DNA of 26,969 nucleotides from Bacteroidales bacterium UBA6340 (lineage in GTDB: Bacteria; Bacteroidota; Bacteroidia; Bacteroidales; Paludibacteraceae). Each line of letters begins with the position of its first letter. The stretch's first letter is position 1. Below are positions 5,799 through 13,951 of the stretch, in pieces. The stretch covers positions 1-26,969 of the forward strand of contig DJSG01000004.1 in NCBI GenBank assembly GCA_002440265.1, read 5' to 3'. Below the pieces are notes generated by a model. The model had not been told where the DNA came from. It made no database searches and saw only the letters and a list, made by a program, of their open reading frames with translations. A program made the position numbers and the translations under genes.

Positions 5799-8068
5799 TG
5801 AACCGGATAATAGAAAAGCATTTCTTTTCGGACAATGTAGCGGGGCTGGTGATAGAGGCTCCGCTTATTGCACGTAGCCGTCGTGCAGGGCACTTCGTCA
5901 TCGTGCGTGTGGACGAACATTCCGAGCGTATGCCGCTCACCATTGCCGATGCCGACATAGAGAAGGGCACCATCACCCTTGTCGTGCAGCGTATCGGCGT
6001 CAGCAGTGCAAAACTCATGGCACTCAACGTAGGCGACGAGGTGGCTGACTTGGTCGGTCCATTGGGCAAGGCTACTGATATACAGCATTTTGGCACAGTA
6101 GTCTGTGCCTGTGGCGGTGTGGGAGCAGCACCTATGCTGCCCATTGCGCAGGCATTGAAGAAAGCAGGCAACCGCGTCATCACAGTGCTGGCGGCACGTA
6201 CTGCCGAACTCATCATTCTGCGTGAGCAGTTGGCAGCCACCTCCGACGAGGTGATAGTGATGACCGACGACGGCTCTCTCGGGCAGAAAGGGGTGGTAAC
6301 CGTGGGCGTAGAGCAGGTGATTAACCGCGAACATGTGGACAAGTGCATCACCATCGGACCGGCAATCATGATGAAATTCGTAGCCCTGACCACGGCGAAG
6401 TACAATATCCCCACAGACGCCAGCCTCAACACCATTATGGTGGACGGCACGGGTATGTGTGGTGCGTGCCGTGTCACCGTAGGGGGCAAGATGCGCTTCG
6501 TGTGTGTGGACGGACCTGAGTTCGACGCCCACCAAGTGGATTTCGATGAGATGCTCTCGCGTCTGCGCTCCTACAAGCCTGAGGAGATGGCAGCATACGA
6601 GGCGTACCGGCATCATGCCGACCTGACCTCCAACGCCCGTGATGCCGAGTGGCGCAAAGCCCTACGCGCGTCTATGAAAGCCAAAGAGCGCACCGACATC
6701 CCGCGTGTCAAGATGAACGAGTTGGCACCCGAAGTGCGTGTTACTTCCCTTCACAAGGAGGTGAACCAAGGTCTCACCCCCGAACAGGCACTGCTTGAAT
6801 CCAAGCGGTGTCTCGACTGCGCGAACCCCACTTGCGTACGGGGCTGCCCTGTGAATATCCATATACCCGATTTCATCAAGCGTGTGGAGGCGGGCGACAT
6901 CAATGGTGCTGCCGATGTCATCAAGCAGAGCAGCACCCTGCCTGCGGTTTGCGGACGTGTCTGCCCGCAGGAGAAGCAGTGTGAGTCGCAGTGTATTCAC
7001 CTCAAGATGGGGCATCAGCCTGTGGCTATCGGGCACCTCGAACGCTATGTGGCTGACCACGCGACCACATCGCATAACACACAGAGTATCACCCGCAACG
7101 GCAAAAAGATAGCCGTAGTAGGCAGTGGACCTTCGGGCTTGGCCTTTGCGGGAGATATGGCGAAGTTCGGCTATGAGGTCACGGTCTTCGAGGCACTGCA
7201 CGAGATAGGCGGTGTGCTCAAATACGGTATCCCCGAGTTCCGTCTTCCCAACAGCATTGTGGACAAAGAGATAGACGGTCTGCGTCAGTTAGGTGTAACA
7301 TTCTGCAAGGATACCATCATCGGCAAGACGCTCACTATGAACGACTTGCAGCAAGACGGTTATGCGGCTGTCTTCGTAGGAAGTGGTGCCGGCTTGCCGC
7401 GCTTTATGGGCATACCGGGCGAAAACCTCAATGGCGTCATGTCGTGCAACGAGTACCTCACCCGTGTCAATCTGATGGACGCCTCGTCAGCGGACACCGA
7501 CACACCTCTGTTGAAAGGAACCAACGTGGCTGTCATCGGCGGGGGCAACACCGCCATGGACGCAGTCCGTACTGCCAAGCGTCTGGGCGCGGAACGTGCC
7601 ATGATTATCTACCGCCGTTCCGAAGACGAGATGCCTGCCCGTGTGGAAGAAGTGCGCCATGCTCGGGAAGAGGGTATCGAGTTCCTCACCTTGCACAACC
7701 CCATTGAGTATCATGCCGATGCCGACGGACGTGTATGCGAAGCCGTACTGCAAGTGATGACATTGGGCGAACCGGACGAATCGGGTCGCCGCAGCCCCGT
7801 ACCCGTTGAGGGACAGACCGTTACCTTGCCCGTGGACTTGGTTATTGTCAGTGTAGGTGTCAGTCCCAATCCCCTCATACCGCATACGGTACAGGGCTTG
7901 GATATTAGCAAGAAAGGAACTATCGTGGTCAATGATGCCATGCAGTCTTCTATCCCCACCCTCTTTGCCGGAGGCGACATTGTCCGTGGTGGTGCCACAG
8001 TCATCCTCGCTATGTCCGATGGTCGCAAAGCCGCCCACGCTATGCACGAATACCTGCAAACGCATTAA
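5798..8068 (+). CDS. Fused NADH/ferredoxin-type (PyrK/NfnA-like) and GltD/NfnB-like NADPH oxidoreductase
   Basis: The 756-residue protein joins two flavoproteins. Residues 1-255 are a ferredoxin-NADP reductase-like module: an FAD barrel, an NAD-binding part (CACGGVGAAPMLPIAQAL) and a [2Fe-2S] site (Cys221, Cys224, Cys236, with Asp216 a possible fourth ligand as described for NfnA). Residues about 300-756 are a GltD-like module with two [4Fe-4S] Cys sets (CLDCANPTCVRGCPV; CGRVCPQEKQCESQC), FAD-binding GSGPSGLAFAG, NADPH-binding GGGNTAMDAVRTAKRLG and a terminal FAD motif GGDIVRGGATVILAM. Family knowledge points to electron-bifurcating NADH-dependent NADP:ferredoxin oxidoreductase or sulfide dehydrogenase. 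The frequent label 'DHODB subunit/glutamate synthase' follows domain hits and is probably misleading. It is the last gene of the operon and overlaps deoC by one base. Confidence 0.92.
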   Translation: MNRIIEKHFFSDNVAGLVIEAPLIARSRRAGHFVIVRVDEHSERMPLTIADADIEKGTITLVVQRIGVSSAKLMALNVGDEVADLVGPLGKATDIQHFGTVVCACGGVGAAPMLPIAQALKKAGNRVITVLAARTAELIILREQLAATSDEVIVMTDDGSLGQKGVVTVGVEQVINREHVDKCITIGPAIMMKFVALTTAKYNIPTDASLNTIMVDGTGMCGACRVTVGGKMRFVCVDGPEFDAHQVDFDEMLSRLRSYKPEEMAAYEAYRHHADLTSNARDAEWRKALRASMKAKERTDIPRVKMNELAPEVRVTSLHKEVNQGLTPEQALLESKRCLDCANPTCVRGCPVNIHIPDFIKRVEAGDINGAADVIKQSSTLPAVCGRVCPQEKQCESQCIHLKMGHQPVAIGHLERYVADHATTSHNTQSITRNGKKIAVVGSGPSGLAFAGDMAKFGYEVTVFEALHEIGGVLKYGIPEFRLPNSIVDKEIDGLRQLGVTFCKDTIIGKTLTMNDLQQDGYAAVFVGSGAGLPRFMGIPGENLNGVMSCNEYLTRVNLMDASSADTDTPLLKGTNVAVIGGGNTAMDAVRTAKRLGAERAMIIYRRSEDEMPARVEEVRHAREEGIEFLTLHNPIEYHADADGRVCEAVLQVMTLGEPDESGRRSPVPVEGQTVTLPVDLVIVSVGVSPNPLIPHTVQGLDISKKGTIVVNDAMQSSIPTLFAGGDIVRGGATVILAMSDGRKAAHAMHEYLQTH

Positions 8069-8154
8069 CTGTATTTGATGTACACGTAAGGGCATAGATA
8101 TGCAACGGAACCAATGGAGTCACCGATGTGGCAGAATTGATTTTTTGTTGTGGT

Positions 8155-8186
8155 TTTGTATACTTCGGCGATTTTATGTAACTTTG
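8155..8186 (+). promoter_or_regulatory. Promoter of the LPG-synthase-TM gene
   Basis: TAACTTTG at 8179-8186 is a full -7 match, and TTTG at 8155-8158 lies 24 bases upstream. Transcription should begin near 8191-8194, only a few bases before the ATG at 8196. Confidence 0.7.
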
Positions 8187-8195
8187 CAGCCGTAA

Positions 8196-9146
8196 ATGAA
8201 ACCGAAAAGCCTATATATGCACACATTTAATATACTGCTGACAGTAGCGGCGTATGGGTATCTGGTGTATAGGTTGGTAGTGTTTGACGGGTACGCAGCG
8301 TTGGCGGACAATTGGGGAATGGCAGGTAGCGGGCAGTTGGTGTGCCTGCTGGTAGCGGTGCTGTTGGTGCCGCTGAATGTGGTTTGTGAGGCATGGAAAT
8401 GGCAGACGCTGTTGCACGATGTGGAGCCTATAGGGATAAGAGAGGCGCAAAGGCAGGTGTATTACGGATATGTGGGTGCATTTGTAACTCCCTACAGAGC
8501 AGGTGATTACCCTGCACGTGTGATGTTGCTGAGCGATAGTTCGGCGTGGTCTGCGGCAGTGGCGTTGGGCTTGGTGGGGTCGGTGGCGTTGCTGGTGGTG
8601 GAGGTGTGCTTGGGCGTGCCGGCGGTGGTGCTGCTGGCGGGGTATGAAACGGGGATAGATGTACACAAGGTACTGATTGCCACGGCGGTAGTGGTGGCGT
8701 TAATAGTGCTGGTGCCCGTGTGTCTCAAGCGGTTGGCACAGTGCGAGTGGCGGAATGAGCAATTGAGGAGAATGTTCGGCGCATTGGCACAACTGACAGG
8801 GCAACGCTTTATGAAAGTGGTGGTTATCAGTCTGTTGCGCTATGTGATATGGGCGGTACAACTGACCTTGGTACTGCGGTTTTGCGGAGTGGTGCTGACA
8901 CCCGTGCAACTGCTGCTGGCTATACCTACCTACTACCTGCTGCTGGGCGTGGTGCCATCGGTGCCCGTGGCGGATGTGGCAGTAAGGGGGAGCCTGTCGA
9001 TAGTGGTGTTCGGGGTGTTCAGTCCGAATACGGCAGGCATTGCGATAGCCATCACAATAATATGGGTGATAAATACCCTACTGCCGATGGTGGTGGGAAC
9101 ATGGGTAGGAACAGGGAATAAAAACCCTGTCATTGAGGGGGAATAA
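8196..9146 (+). CDS. Lysylphosphatidylglycerol synthase TM-family (flippase-like) membrane protein
   Basis: This is a polytopic inner-membrane protein of 316 residues with about eight hydrophobic segments. It carries the family signature CEAWKWQTLL followed by YYGYVGAFVTPYRAGDYPARVMLL, which matches the W-W-LL and G-x-P-x-R-x-G-E/D pattern of the LPG-synthase transmembrane (UPF0104-like) family. The soluble acyltransferase-like domain of MprF is absent, so it probably does not make lysyl-PG; stand-alone members are thought to move or act on lipids, substrate unknown. The ATG at 8196 is nearly at the predicted transcript start; an alternative ATG at 8217 would leave a leader of about 24 bases. 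It lies alone between two operons. A small inverted repeat (9111-9116 with 9125-9130) sits at its 3' end without a T run. Confidence 0.82.
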   Translation: MKPKSLYMHTFNILLTVAAYGYLVYRLVVFDGYAALADNWGMAGSGQLVCLLVAVLLVPLNVVCEAWKWQTLLHDVEPIGIREAQRQVYYGYVGAFVTPYRAGDYPARVMLLSDSSAWSAAVALGLVGSVALLVVEVCLGVPAVVLLAGYETGIDVHKVLIATAVVVALIVLVPVCLKRLAQCEWRNEQLRRMFGALAQLTGQRFMKVVVISLLRYVIWAVQLTLVLRFCGVVLTPVQLLLAIPTYYLLLGVVPSVPVADVAVRGSLSIVVFGVFSPNTAGIAIAITIIWVINTLLPMVVGTWVGTGNKNPVIEGE

Positions 9147-9230
9147 ACATGTAATTACCATATAATTAACCATTAATTTTTAGTATAATACAGGTTTTAC
9201 AAAAAGACTAACAAACTAAACATATAGATT

Positions 9231-11831
9231 ATGACTATTTCATTTTCAATCAATTACCAAACTCAGTGGGGGCAAAGCATAGTGGTGCTATACGCTGCGG
9301 ACGCAGACGTGCACGAGACCGCCGCACCGACTATGCTCCATTTGGAGTGCCATGGTTCTGCGGATTGGTCTGCACAACTGACTATCAGCGATATACACCG
9401 TTATCTGTCCTATTCGTACGCCGTGTTGAATGAGCAGGGCGAAGTCATTCGCCGCGAGGACGTGGCGCACAAGATAGATTGCACACCGGGGAATCTTACT
9501 GTCCGTGACCGTTGGCAGGATAACCCGCACTCGCTGTTCGCATCGAAAGTGTTCAGCGAGGTGCTGTTTGCGCATCGCCCGATGACCCGCAACAGCAAGA
9601 TGACGGGCAATATCAATGTGGTGGTGTATGTGCCACGATTGGAGCGTCATCAGTCGGTGGCTATCATGGGTAATGTGCCCGCTCTCGGGCAGTGGGATAA
9701 GACGAAGATGCTCAGAATGAGCAATATATCCGACAGCGATGACACCTACAACCCGTTGTGGACGGCATCCTTCCATGCCAATATCGGCACGGTGGTGGAA
9801 TATAAATACGTGATTATCGACACCAAGTCGGGTGAAGTGATTGACATCGAGTGGGGTGAAAACCGCAAGGTGTGGGACGTGCAACGCGGCAAGCATTATC
9901 TGATTGACGATGAGCCGTTCCGTTACACACAAGCCAACTGGAAAGGTGCAGGTGTGGCAGTGCCGGTGTTCTCGTTGCGCTCGGAGAACGGCTTCGGCAT
10001 CGGTGAGTTCCAAGACCTGAAGTTGTTGGCAGACTGGGCAGTGCTCACGGGGCAGAAGATGATTCAGACGCTGCCTATCAACGACACCACGCTGCTGCAC
10101 ACCAACCGCGACTCGTATCCGTACAACGCTGTGAGCGTGTTTGCGCTACACCCTATCTATATCAACATAGAGAAGATGGGCACGCTGACGCCTGCGCAAA
10201 AGAAGAAATACCTTGCCACCAAAGCAGAGTTCAACAAGAAGCCGATTGCTGATTATCAGTGCGTGTACGACGAGAAGATGAAGTACTTCAAGGCGTTGTA
10301 CAAGGCGGAGAAAACGGCAGTATTTGCGTCAGAAGCGTACAAGGCGTTTGTGGAAAAGAACAAGGAGTGGCTGTTGCCCTACGCGCAGTTTATGTCCAAA
10401 CGCGACAAGCAGCCCAAGGACTTCTACTGCTACCTGCAGTTCCATGCCGACAAGCAGTTGGCGGACGCTGTGGCGTATGCACATTCGGTGGGCGTAGCCA
10501 TCAAGGGAGATATACCCATCGGCATCTCACCCGACTCGGTGGACGCTGCTATCGACCCGCAACTCTTCAACCTCGACGCCAGTGCCGGTGCACCGCCCGA
10601 TGACTTCGATGCGCGCGGGCAGAACTGGGGTTTCCCGACCTACAACTGGGACGTCATGGCAGAGGACAACTACCAATGGTGGCGCAAGCGTTTCACCAAG
10701 ATGGCAGACTATTTCGACGCATACCGTATTGACCATATACTCGGCTTCTTCCGTATCTGGCAGATGCGCAAGACCGATGTATGGGGGCTGTGCGGACACT
10801 TCTCGCCTGCTATGCCATACACGCTGCAAGACCTGTGGAATATGGGTGTCAAACTTGACGAAGACCGCATGACCAAGCCCTATATCCGCTCCAACTTCCT
10901 CGGCGATGTCTTTGGTTATGACACCGACTATGCCAAGAAGCATTTCCTCAACACGCGCGACGGGTATGTGTATTGGTTCAAGGACGAGTTCGATACACAG
11001 GTCAAGGTGCAAGCCTACTTCGACAACCCCGACAACCGCAAGACGATGGAGGGCAAGTGCAATCCCGACAACGTGAAGAACGGGCTGCTCTACCTGCATT
11101 GCGAAGTGCTGTTTGTGCGCGACCAGCGCGACCCCGAACTGCTGCACCCGCGCATTGCGCTCTATCAGTCACATAGTTACGCCGAATTATACGAAGACCA
11201 GCGTCAGTTGCTTGCCAATATCCACAACGACTATTTCTACCGCCGCCATACGGACTTCTGGCGTGACTCGGCTATGCGCAAACTGCCCACACTCATCGCC
11301 TCAACCGACATGCTCTGCTGCGGCGAGGACCTCGGTATGGTACCGTCGTGTGTGCCGCAGGTGATGCACCAACTGCAGATACTTTCTTTGGAGATACAGC
11401 GTATGCCCAAGGACCCGACCAAGCAGTTTGCGCACCCTGCCGATGCACCTTACTTGAGCGTCTGCACCACGGGTACGCACGATATGAACCCGCTCCGCGC
11501 ATGGTGGGAGGAAGACCGCGCTGTCACCCAGCGTTTCTACAACGAGCAGATGGGCTGGCAAGGCGAAGCACCGCACGAGATGACGCCCGAGATAGCGGAG
11601 TTTATCATCAACCAGCACATGTACAGCCCTGCTATGTGGGTTATCCTGCCGCTGCAAGACTGGTTTGCTATCGATGGCGAGGTGCGCCTGCCCGATGCAC
11701 ACGCCGAGCGTATCAACCTGCCGTCCGACCCGCACCATTTCTGGAACTACCGTATGCACCTCTGCCTTGAGGACTTGTTGCACAAGGATGCCTTCAATGC
11801 ACACGTGCGACGCCTGACACAGGTCAGATAA
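9231..11831 (+). CDS. malQ: 4-alpha-glucanotransferase (GH77) with two N-terminal CBM20 domains
   Basis: Amylomaltase transfers maltooligosaccharide chains between alpha-1,4-glucans in the cytoplasm. No signal peptide is seen. Residues 1-125 and about 127-265 are starch-binding CBM20-like domains; the second has the typical MGNVPALGQWD and VEYKYVI segments. The GH77 barrel follows, with FSLRSENGFGIGEFQDL and the catalytic set AYRIDH (nucleophile Asp501), CCGEDLG (acid/base Glu699) and TGTHDMNPLRAWW (Asp751). The total of 866 residues is the long plant DPE2/Bacteroidetes type. The upstream 84 bases are AT-rich with no clear -7 match. A strong terminator follows at 11861-11891. The gene stands alone, convergent with the secreted protein gene. 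Confidence 0.97.
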   Translation: MTISFSINYQTQWGQSIVVLYAADADVHETAAPTMLHLECHGSADWSAQLTISDIHRYLSYSYAVLNEQGEVIRREDVAHKIDCTPGNLTVRDRWQDNPHSLFASKVFSEVLFAHRPMTRNSKMTGNINVVVYVPRLERHQSVAIMGNVPALGQWDKTKMLRMSNISDSDDTYNPLWTASFHANIGTVVEYKYVIIDTKSGEVIDIEWGENRKVWDVQRGKHYLIDDEPFRYTQANWKGAGVAVPVFSLRSENGFGIGEFQDLKLLADWAVLTGQKMIQTLPINDTTLLHTNRDSYPYNAVSVFALHPIYINIEKMGTLTPAQKKKYLATKAEFNKKPIADYQCVYDEKMKYFKALYKAEKTAVFASEAYKAFVEKNKEWLLPYAQFMSKRDKQPKDFYCYLQFHADKQLADAVAYAHSVGVAIKGDIPIGISPDSVDAAIDPQLFNLDASAGAPPDDFDARGQNWGFPTYNWDVMAEDNYQWWRKRFTKMADYFDAYRIDHILGFFRIWQMRKTDVWGLCGHFSPAMPYTLQDLWNMGVKLDEDRMTKPYIRSNFLGDVFGYDTDYAKKHFLNTRDGYVYWFKDEFDTQVKVQAYFDNPDNRKTMEGKCNPDNVKNGLLYLHCEVLFVRDQRDPELLHPRIALYQSHSYAELYEDQRQLLANIHNDYFYRRHTDFWRDSAMRKLPTLIASTDMLCCGEDLGMVPSCVPQVMHQLQILSLEIQRMPKDPTKQFAHPADAPYLSVCTTGTHDMNPLRAWWEEDRAVTQRFYNEQMGWQGEAPHEMTPEIAEFIINQHMYSPAMWVILPLQDWFAIDGEVRLPDAHAERINLPSDPHHFWNYRMHLCLEDLLHKDAFNAHVRRLTQVR

Positions 11832-11860
11832 ATTAGCAGATAAGGTAATAAATCACAAAG

Positions 11861-11898
11861 AGAGGCTGCCTGACCAATGTAGGCAGCCTCTTATTTTG
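11861..11898 (+). terminator. Intrinsic terminator of malQ, possibly bidirectional
   Basis: The 11-base arms agaggctgcct (11861-11871) and aggcagcctct (11881-11891) pair perfectly around a 9-base loop, followed by TTATTTTGTT. The minus-strand side continues with CTTTGTG, so it may also serve the convergent gene ending at 11944. Confidence 0.88.
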
Positions 11899-11899
11899 T

Positions 11900-11929
11900 T
11901 GGGAGACGACGCGGCTCGCGTCGTCAAAA
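11900..11929. repeat. REP-like palindromic element, copy 1
   Basis: Arms gacgacgcg (11905-11913) and cgcgtcgtc (11917-11925) are perfectly complementary with a 3-base spacer. Including the flanks TGGGA and AAAA, all 30 bases recur exactly, in inverted orientation, at 17249-17278. It lies between the malQ terminator and the 3' end of the convergent gene. Confidence 0.9.
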
Positions 11930-11943
11930 CTAAAATGAGCACG

Positions 11944-13785
11944 CTACAGTGCCACCTTGTATGTCTCCACGCACCCCTCGCCAACCACTTGCAGCACGTA
12001 CACGCCCTGCAAATAAGGGGGTAATTCCGTAATCGGTGCCGCGGTTTGCAACAGGCACCTTCCGTTCATATCGTACAACCGTGCTTCAGCCCCTGCATCA
12101 AGCGTCAGGGTGTGCCCATGCAACATAAAAAACCTGCTCTCTTGCACCATTTCAACAGCCGTCTCCGCATCATTGTGCATACAATTATAGCGCGCATATA
12201 AGGGCTGATAATCTCCCATAGCAGTATATACACATTCCCCGTTCTGGTATGCGCACAGGAGGGCATACGAGTAACCTCCCGGCAGACCATATCCGCCTGT
12301 CTGCAGCAGTCCTTGTTGCGTGCCTACGCCCCAAATCCAGTTGGTGCTGTCGCCCTCAAGACGATGCTCATCGGGCACAATACGGATGCTCGCAAATGTC
12401 CTCTCCCCGGGTGCACTTCCTATATAATCCACCACCACGCGCTGCGTCTTGGCGTATGCCACATAGTTCAGTCCTGCGAATACGGTCAGCGTGTCACCTT
12501 CCTTTGCCCCGAAGTCATACAGCAGGTATTCGCTGTCCTCGTAGTGGAAATACACCTTCTCATCCTCTGTAGTGCGCATCGCACCAACATACTGAATATC
12601 ACCGCTCTTCCATGATGGCTGGCATAGTATCTGCCTGTATTTCTGACCACCAATCACTGTATCTTCCGACAACGTATAGAGCCATGTCCGCCGCTCCATA
12701 TCCTCACTACCCGCAACACTCCTGTACTCAAACACATTCCACTGGTCGCACCATTTTGGTGCCTCCACCTCTTCTTCGCACAGGCACATCGCACCTCTCT
12801 TTACCCGTTCTTCATAAGGCATCTCGTACAACATCTTGCCGTTCTTGCACACGCACACGAGGCACCGCTCGCGCAGGCAGAGGGGTATATCCTCCACTAT
12901 CAGTTGGAAGAAATCGCCCGCAAACGCATCATTTCCGTATGTACCAACGCCTTCCACGTACTCCATGCCGTTGTCAAACACCCATTTCTTGCGCGCTTTG
13001 CCGTCTTGCAACACCACACTCTCAATCTTTGTAACATGCACAGAATCAGACGAGTTCTCCATATTCTTGTTGGCAAAAACGACTGCACCGCACGTGTTAT
13101 CCCACACCTTAAATATATACGCGAGACCGTCGCCCACTTTCAGATTGAAGTCATAGAGCACCAAGTCCTTTTTCGTGCAATCGCCGCTGTATAGCAGCAC
13201 CTTGTTGTCTTCCTCGCGCAGGAATATATCCTCGCCATATTGCAGATAATGCTTCTCGTTAATCACGGTATCGCGCTGGGCAGTAATCAGATACATCTTT
13301 ATCTCGTAGTCCGTTGAGTCGCGCCCGTCAATATGCATTTCCATCCTTTCCGCCATTGTCCGGCACAGTCCTGACAGCATGGGGAACAGCGTGTCATCCT
13401 CTTCCTGCATATCCTGAGTGCTGTTGTCAATCGTAAACTGCCCCCTCACTTCCGTGTCTGCGGAATAGACGCTTATACGGTATGTCCCCTTCTCCTTGAT
13501 ATGGAGTGCGGTGGAAACCGAGAACTGCTCGTCTGCCACAGCGGCACCTGTTTGGTCGCTATACACTCTCACCTGTGCCTCCTCGCCCGTTCCTACGAGC
13601 ACTGTCACGGCATTGCCATATTGTACCACACGGAACCGGCGAGGGTCTGGCGGAGTATCGCCGTGGTCGGGGTCATCGGTTTTTGTCACAATGCGCAGCA
13701 TGACATCTGTCCCGCCCGTGCGTTGGGCAGCGACATTGCAAATGCCCAACAGACAAATCGCAAGTAGTAAAAAATTACGTTTCAT
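11944..13785 (-). CDS. Secreted protein with type IX secretion-like C-terminal domain and internal duplication
   Basis: The 613-residue protein begins with a clear signal peptide (MKRNFLLLAICLLGICNVAAQ). Residues about 25-110 have the beta pattern of small Bacteroidales Ig-like domains of the DUF3244 sort, ending VRGQFTID. Two related modules follow, roughly 140-330 and 340-530. They share DTVIxxxxYLQ/YRQ, then LVLYDFNLKVGD against LLYDFGAKEGD, then EGVGTYGN against WGVGTQQG. The last 55 or so residues (ARLYDMNGRCLL ... LQGVYVLQV ... YKVAL) resemble the T9SS type A sorting domain, implying export across the outer membrane and cleavage or anchoring. A -7 promoter element lies about 57 bases upstream. 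No enzymatic motif is seen; function is unknown. It is convergent with malQ. Confidence 0.85.
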   Translation of the reverse strand: MKRNFLLLAICLLGICNVAAQRTGGTDVMLRIVTKTDDPDHGDTPPDPRRFRVVQYGNAVTVLVGTGEEAQVRVYSDQTGAAVADEQFSVSTALHIKEKGTYRISVYSADTEVRGQFTIDNSTQDMQEEDDTLFPMLSGLCRTMAERMEMHIDGRDSTDYEIKMYLITAQRDTVINEKHYLQYGEDIFLREEDNKVLLYSGDCTKKDLVLYDFNLKVGDGLAYIFKVWDNTCGAVVFANKNMENSSDSVHVTKIESVVLQDGKARKKWVFDNGMEYVEGVGTYGNDAFAGDFFQLIVEDIPLCLRERCLVCVCKNGKMLYEMPYEERVKRGAMCLCEEEVEAPKWCDQWNVFEYRSVAGSEDMERRTWLYTLSEDTVIGGQKYRQILCQPSWKSGDIQYVGAMRTTEDEKVYFHYEDSEYLLYDFGAKEGDTLTVFAGLNYVAYAKTQRVVVDYIGSAPGERTFASIRIVPDEHRLEGDSTNWIWGVGTQQGLLQTGGYGLPGGYSYALLCAYQNGECVYTAMGDYQPLYARYNCMHNDAETAVEMVQESRFFMLHGHTLTLDAGAEARLYDMNGRCLLQTAAPITELPPYLQGVYVLQVVGEGCVETYKVAL

Positions 13786-13841
13786 AATACATAATCATTT
13801 GGTTGGTTGTTACACAATTTCATCGCGATGATTTTCGACTG

Positions 13842-13849
13842 CAAAATTA
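13842..13849 (-). promoter_or_regulatory. -7 promoter element of the secreted protein gene
   Basis: On the minus strand these bases read TAATTTTG, a full TAnnTTTG match, leaving a leader of about 50 bases before the start at 13785. The -33 element is weak (TTG in CTTGG, 23 bases upstream). Confidence 0.55.
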
Positions 13850-13951
13850 CTGCCTTTTTCCGAATGTACCAAGAAAAGGGTGCACACAAATAAAAAATGC
13901 AACAACCTGTCAATAAGCAAATTACATATTCTACACGCACACAAATGTCAT

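Noticed and set aside
9111..9130. Hairpin at the end of the LPG-synthase-TM gene as a terminator
   Set aside because: Six-base arms lie before the stop codon and are not followed by T residues.
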